DNA from: CAMPKL01 sp963805925
GTDB taxonomy: Bacteria; Acidobacteriota; Terriglobia; Bryobacterales; UBA6623
Length of the DNA stretch: 64,000 nucleotides
NCBI GenBank assembly: GCA_963805925.1
Contig: CAWDWB010000003.1
Coordinates: 1,488,001-1,552,000, forward strand
Direction of reading: 5' to 3'
In this document: positions 60,411 through 64,000 of the stretch, in pieces
How positions within the stretch are numbered: position 1 is the first letter of the stretch
Layout: the number at the start of each line of letters is the position of its first letter
Translations under genes and position numbers: made by a program
The notes under the pieces: model-generated
The model's input: only the letters and a program-made list of their open reading frames with translations
Database searches by the model: none
What the model was told of the DNA's origin: nothing

Positions 60411-62858
60411 ATGACCGCCTTTACCGACGACCGACGACTCGCCCGACGCCGCCTCTTTAGAGTGGCACGAACGCGGGGACTGTTCCAGACGTCTTTCCTC
60501 CTCATTCTCTGCCTTTTGATGGCCGCTCCGGGCCTGCCGGGGGCGTCGAGAAAGGCAAAACAGCTCTATGAGCAGGGTCGGCGCGCGGAAGTCCAGAAGG
60601 ACTATGACGGGGCGTTGCAGCTCTACGAGCAAGCGCAAGTCGAGGACCCCGGCGACAACCGCTATCAGCTTTCGGTCCGCCGGATGCGTTTCGTGGCCGC
60701 TCAGGCGCATGTGGACGCCGGACGCCGCTTGCGCGATGACGAAGGACTGCTGGATGAAGCGCTGGCGCACTTTCAGCGAGCCATTGAAATCGATCCGTCG
60801 TTGACCGTCGCGGCGCAGCAGTATCAGCGGACTCTGGAGATGATCGAGAAGCGCCGGGGCGGCGGAAAAGAGAAAGGGGACGATCCTGACGCCAGCGCTC
60901 TGGAACTGGATCGGACGGACCGGCGGAAGCTGGTGGAGTCGATGCGGCCTCCCGCTGTACTGCGGCCTCTGTCGACCCAGCCGATCGACATCACGATGAG
61001 CCAGCAGTTGAAGGTCGTCTACGAGACGATCGGCAAGCTGGCCGGCATCAACGTCCTTTTTGATCCCGATTTCTCTGACAAGCGGGTCGATATCTCAATC
61101 CAAGACGCCACGCTGACTGAGGCATTGGATTACACGGCGCTGATCACCCAAACCTACTGGAAGCCGATCACGCACAACGCCATCTTCGTCACCAACGACA
61201 CGACGGCGAAACGGCGTGATTTTGAAGAGAAGATCGTCAAGACGATTTACTTGAACAACGTCGCCACGCCGCAAGAACTACAAGAGATCGTCACCGCGAT
61301 CCGCGGCTTGACCGACATCCGGCGGATGTTTCCGGTGACGTCGATGAACGCTTTGGTCGTACGCGGTTCGCGCTCGGAGTTGGCGTTGGTCGACAAGCTG
61401 ATTAACGACATTGACAAGGCCAGGCCGGAAGTCGTCGTTGACGTGCTCGTTCTCGAAGTTTCGCGGAGCAAGACCCGAGAGCTGGGCATCAGCCCAACCT
61501 CCTCCGACGGCAACGGCATCAGCGTACCCCTTTCATTCACGGGCGGAACCGAGGGGGCGCTGCCTTTGTCTCAAGTGCGCGGCGTCGGCACACGAGATTG
61601 GTCCACCACATTGCCCGGCGCTCAGTTGACAGCCCTGTTCTCCGGTACGGATTCGAACCTGTTGCAGTCGCCGCGTATCCGTGCGACCGACAACCAGCAA
61701 GCGAGCCTGCACATCGGCGAACGCATTCCGATCGCCACCGGCAGCTTCCAACCCGGCATCGGTGGTGTCGGCGCGAACGCCCTGGTCAACACTCAGTTCA
61801 ACTTCGAAGAAGTCGGCGTCAACATCGACATCCTGCCGAAAATTCATAATGACCGCGAGATCTCGATGCACCTCTCCATCGAGATCTCGAACGTCAGGGA
61901 TTATGTCGACCTCGGCGGAATCCGCCAGCCGATTATCAGTCAGAAGACGATCGAGCACGACATTCGCCTAGAGGAAGGCGAGGCGAGTATTCTGGGCGGC
62001 CTGAATCAAGAGAACGTCTTCACCACGAAATCGGGCATCCCCTTCCTAGGCGAGCTACCTGTCATCGGGCGTCTATTTAGCGTCAAGAAAGTTGACACGT
62101 CCCAGAACGAGATCTTGATCGTTGTGATTCCGCATATCGTGCGACTGCCGACGGTGGACGAGTCGAACCTGTTGGAGATCGCTTCGGGCACCGAGCAGGT
62201 CTTCCAGGTGGGATTCAAGGAAAAGAGCAGCGGCGAAGCCGCATTGCCGGCCCCCGGGTCCCCGGTACAGGCCCAGACGCCGACGCCGGCAGCCCCGGCC
62301 ACGCAGACGCCCGGCGCTCCAGCGCCTGCGGCGCCAACTCCCGGCACCCAGGCCCCTGTCAGTCCAGCGGCGCCAGGCGTTCCGCCAGCGGAGACGCCAA
62401 CGCAGACGGAACAACCGGCTACCCCGGCCCAGCCGGCCGCTGCGGCCCGGCTGCTGTTTGAGCCGGCCCAGACGACGCTCGCGGCGGGCGAAGAGACCAC
62501 GGTCAGCGTTCTTGCTGACGGAGTCACCGATCTTTTCGGCAGCCCGCTGCGGATCGCCTACGATCCGGCCGTTGTCAACATTGTGGAGATCACGCGCGGC
62601 GACTTCTTGGCCGGCCCGGAGAGGACGGATCTGATCTTCTCGCGCAACATCCGCAATCAGGTCGGTCAATCGGCCGTGAACATTTCCCGCTTCCCCGGCA
62701 CCGGCGGCGCCTCGGGTCGCGGCGAACTGATCCAGATCCGCCTGCGAGGCGTCGCTGCAGGCCAAACCCAACTCAACGTCAGCCCGACCGGCGCTCGCCG
62801 CGCCGACGGCAATCCGATGACCTTGCAGGCGGCTTCGCTCCAATTGACAGTGCAATGA
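60411..62858 (+). CDS. GspD/PilQ-type secretin with TPR start and C-terminal cohesin-like domain
   Basis: The ATG at 60411 gives 815 residues. A signal-like segment (SFLLILCLLMAAPGLPG) is followed by TPRs (AKQLYEQGRRAEVQKDYDGALQLYE and the next, at about 47-140). An N0-N1 region (about 190-340) leads to the secretin domain with VEVDVLVLEVSRSK-like VVVDVLVLEVSRSK, LLQSPRIRATDNQQASLHIG, FNFEEVGVNIDILPKI, LEEGEASILGGL and FLGELPVIGRLFS. A Pro/Ala-rich linker (about 620-680) and a cohesin-like beta-sandwich (LRIAYDPAVVNIVEI) close it. It forms the outer-membrane pore of a type II-like secretion or pilus system. The next gene overlaps its stop by four bases. Confidence 0.9.
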   Translation: MTAFTDDRRLARRRLFRVARTRGLFQTSFLLILCLLMAAPGLPGASRKAKQLYEQGRRAEVQKDYDGALQLYEQAQVEDPGDNRYQLSVRRMRFVAAQAHVDAGRRLRDDEGLLDEALAHFQRAIEIDPSLTVAAQQYQRTLEMIEKRRGGGKEKGDDPDASALELDRTDRRKLVESMRPPAVLRPLSTQPIDITMSQQLKVVYETIGKLAGINVLFDPDFSDKRVDISIQDATLTEALDYTALITQTYWKPITHNAIFVTNDTTAKRRDFEEKIVKTIYLNNVATPQELQEIVTAIRGLTDIRRMFPVTSMNALVVRGSRSELALVDKLINDIDKARPEVVVDVLVLEVSRSKTRELGISPTSSDGNGISVPLSFTGGTEGALPLSQVRGVGTRDWSTTLPGAQLTALFSGTDSNLLQSPRIRATDNQQASLHIGERIPIATGSFQPGIGGVGANALVNTQFNFEEVGVNIDILPKIHNDREISMHLSIEISNVRDYVDLGGIRQPIISQKTIEHDIRLEEGEASILGGLNQENVFTTKSGIPFLGELPVIGRLFSVKKVDTSQNEILIVVIPHIVRLPTVDESNLLEIASGTEQVFQVGFKEKSSGEAALPAPGSPVQAQTPTPAAPATQTPGAPAPAAPTPGTQAPVSPAAPGVPPAETPTQTEQPATPAQPAAAARLLFEPAQTTLAAGEETTVSVLADGVTDLFGSPLRIAYDPAVVNIVEITRGDFLAGPERTDLIFSRNIRNQVGQSAVNISRFPGTGGASGRGELIQIRLRGVAAGQTQLNVSPTGARRADGNPMTLQAASLQLTVQ

Positions 62859-63583
62859 CCCGTATCGCTCGAGGAGGTTCGCGCCGCGGCTTGACCCTGG
62901 TCGAGCTGATCGTGGCCTTCACCATTTTGCTGATCCTGTCGACCATGGCGCTGCCGGTGGCTCGCGTCAAGGTGCGGCGCGACAAAGAACATCGCCTGCG
63001 CGCGGCGCTGACCGAAATGCGTGATGCCATCGATCGCTACAAGGATGCCGTAGACGCGGGCGTCATCACCGAGGAAGATCCCGACAACCACGGCTATCCG
63101 CCCAGTCTCGAAGTCTTGGTCGAGGGCGTGGAAGCGAATCCTGGCGGCGCAGGCCTCGGAGCGAATCAACTCGGCGGAGTTCCGGGGATGAATAATACCG
63201 GCACACAGTCGCGTGGTACGTTGGGCAATCGAAATTCCGCCAACCAGCGCGGCAGTTCGTTCGGCTCGCAGCGGCAAGGCCAAACCAATTCCAGAAATTC
63301 AACGAGCAGCTTCGGCTCGCGCAGCAGCAGTTCGCGGACGGGGGCCGGCAGCGGTTTCGGTTCAAGCACTGGTACGGGCACGGGAAGCGATGACGAGGAA
63401 CCGTCGAAGGTCCGCTTCTTACGGCGCATTCCTGAAGACCCCATGACCGGACGCCCGGAATGGGGCATGCGATCGGTATCGGATCCTCCGGACGCGATGA
63501 CCTGGGGCGGAGACAATGTTTTCGACGTCTTCTCGCTAAGTCTCGGTTCATCTTTGGATGGGGAGCCTTACAGTGAGTGGTAG
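62855..63583 (+). CDS. GspG-like pseudopilin with a Ser/Gly/Arg-rich insert
   Basis: The protein has 242 residues. The prepilin motif RRGLTLVELIVAFTILLIL, with the Glu at mature position 5, begins at residue 11. A pseudopilin head (VKVRRDKEHRLRAALTEM and RDAIDRYKDAVDAG) follows. A low-complexity insert rich in Gly, Asn, Ser, Arg and Thr covers about 115-190. The C-terminal GspG-like part (FLRRIPEDPMTGRPEWG and SLGSSLDGEPYSEW) then finishes the protein. It should be cut and methylated by PilD and form part of a short pseudopilus with the secretin. It overlaps the secretin stop as ATGA. Confidence 0.85.
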   Translation: MTRIARGGSRRGLTLVELIVAFTILLILSTMALPVARVKVRRDKEHRLRAALTEMRDAIDRYKDAVDAGVITEEDPDNHGYPPSLEVLVEGVEANPGGAGLGANQLGGVPGMNNTGTQSRGTLGNRNSANQRGSSFGSQRQGQTNSRNSTSSFGSRSSSSRTGAGSGFGSSTGTGTGSDDEEPSKVRFLRRIPEDPMTGRPEWGMRSVSDPPDAMTWGGDNVFDVFSLSLGSSLDGEPYSEW

Positions 63584-63590
63584 CAGAGCG

Positions 63591-63968
63591 ATGAGATACA
63601 GGCGCGGCTTCACGCTGATCGAGATCATGGTCGTGGTAGCGATCATCGTCACCATCTTGTCGATCGCTGTGCCGTTCTACACGACGGCAATGGTGCGGGC
63701 CAAGGAGTCCGTGTTGCAGAGCAATCTGTTTACCATGCGATCGGTGATCGATCAGTACACCTACGACAAGGAAGAGCCGCCGCAGTCGCTGGAAGAATTG
63801 GTCTCGGAAGGTTATCTACGGGAGATCCCGATCGATCCTTTTACGGAGTCGCGCGATACTTGGCAGATGATTAACGACGCAGGACCCACAGGAGAGTCCG
63901 GGCTCTACGACGTGCGCAGTGGCTCGGACCGCACAGCGCTCAACGGCACGCTGTACAGCGAGTGGTAG
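63591..63968 (+). CDS. Second GspG-like pseudopilin
   Basis: From the ATG at 63591 the protein has 125 residues; an in-frame ATG at 63558 overlapping the first gene is possible. It carries RRGFTLIEIMVVVAIIVTIL with Glu5, the helical stretch ESVLQSNLFTMRSVIDQY and the C-terminal VRSGSDRTALNGTLYSEW. It ends with YSEW like the preceding gene. It would be the main pseudopilin, with the preceding one as a minor form. Confidence 0.88.
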   Translation: MRYRRGFTLIEIMVVVAIIVTILSIAVPFYTTAMVRAKESVLQSNLFTMRSVIDQYTYDKEEPPQSLEELVSEGYLREIPIDPFTESRDTWQMINDAGPTGESGLYDVRSGSDRTALNGTLYSEW

Positions 63969-64000
63969 ATGCCAAAGCTCCGCATTTACGATACAAAGCA
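63969..64000 (+). CDS. Start of the next gene of the secretion operon (partial)
   Basis: The ATG at 63969 follows the pseudopilin stop without a gap and opens PKLRIYDTK to the edge. Adjacent starts like this fit an operon member. Too short to identify. Confidence 0.4.
   Translation, partial: MPKLRIYDTK

Noticed and set aside
1..64000. CRISPR array
   Set aside because: No series of regularly spaced short direct repeats was seen, and no cas gene.

Overview
The window looks like a chromosomal segment of an acidobacterium, most likely of the Bryobacterales/Solibacter type. The pointers are a large Oar-like TonB-dependent receptor with an N-terminal carboxypeptidase-regulatory-like domain, an ASPIC/UnbV-type FG-GAP lipoprotein beside TPR and multiheme-TPR proteins, a secretin ending in a cohesin-like domain, degenerate PknB-type kinase starts of the kind common in that phylum, and a GC-rich composition. 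This placement rests on gene content, not on a phylogeny.

Left part (1-25.1 kb) is accessory. After a truncated M20 amidohydrolase and an ankyrin protein comes tRNA-Pro(CGG). The last 46 bases of the tRNA (plus one base) recur perfectly at 13,702-13,747, so an element of about 11.9 kb sits in the tRNA gene. It carries a frameshifted tyrosine recombinase and an excisionase-like gene beside the tRNA, a decayed block of plasmid/conjugation-type genes including a VirD4/TraG-like fragment with a mutated Walker A, a complete polyamine-type ABC operon (potA-potD-potB-potC) plus a GNAT gene, an AbiEi antitoxin without its toxin, and a Fic protein. Both of the last two have conspicuous inverted repeats upstream. 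A second stretch (13.75-25.1 kb) carries an ASPIC/UnbV lipoprotein, a TPR protein, a seven-haem TPR cytochrome, the TonB receptor and an IclR regulator. It ends with the wreck of a second tyrosine recombinase and a third, diverged copy of the tRNA-Pro 3' end. I read this as a possible older island in tandem with the first.

Middle part (25-41.8 kb) is a mosaic: a DAACS transporter followed by a decayed solute-binding-protein gene, a glycosyltransferase, a PQQ-propeller/SpoIID/MoaD-like run, secreted beta-propeller proteins, SpoIIAA-like and NTF2-like small proteins, a frameshifted IS110-family element with a structured non-coding flank, a GH29 fucosidase, an SMP-30 protein, AraC and HNH genes.

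Right part (41.8-64 kb) is mostly housekeeping: metG, larC, pgeF, a BON protein, a C5 DNA methyltransferase overlapping murB, DUF2461, fabH, an IscA-type protein, a methyltransferase, nadE, pepA, amt, smpB and the start of a secretin/pseudopilin operon that runs off the window. Inserted between pepA and amt is a di-haem peroxidase translationally coupled to a hybrid histidine kinase. This pair is bracketed by pepA and a leftover duplicate of the pepA 5' end.

The most noteworthy items are the three successive tRNA-Pro-end copies with two integrases in decay, the co-centred palindromes in front of an orphan AbiEi, the peroxidase-kinase pair between pepA copies, and a candidate bridge-RNA region in the IS110 element.
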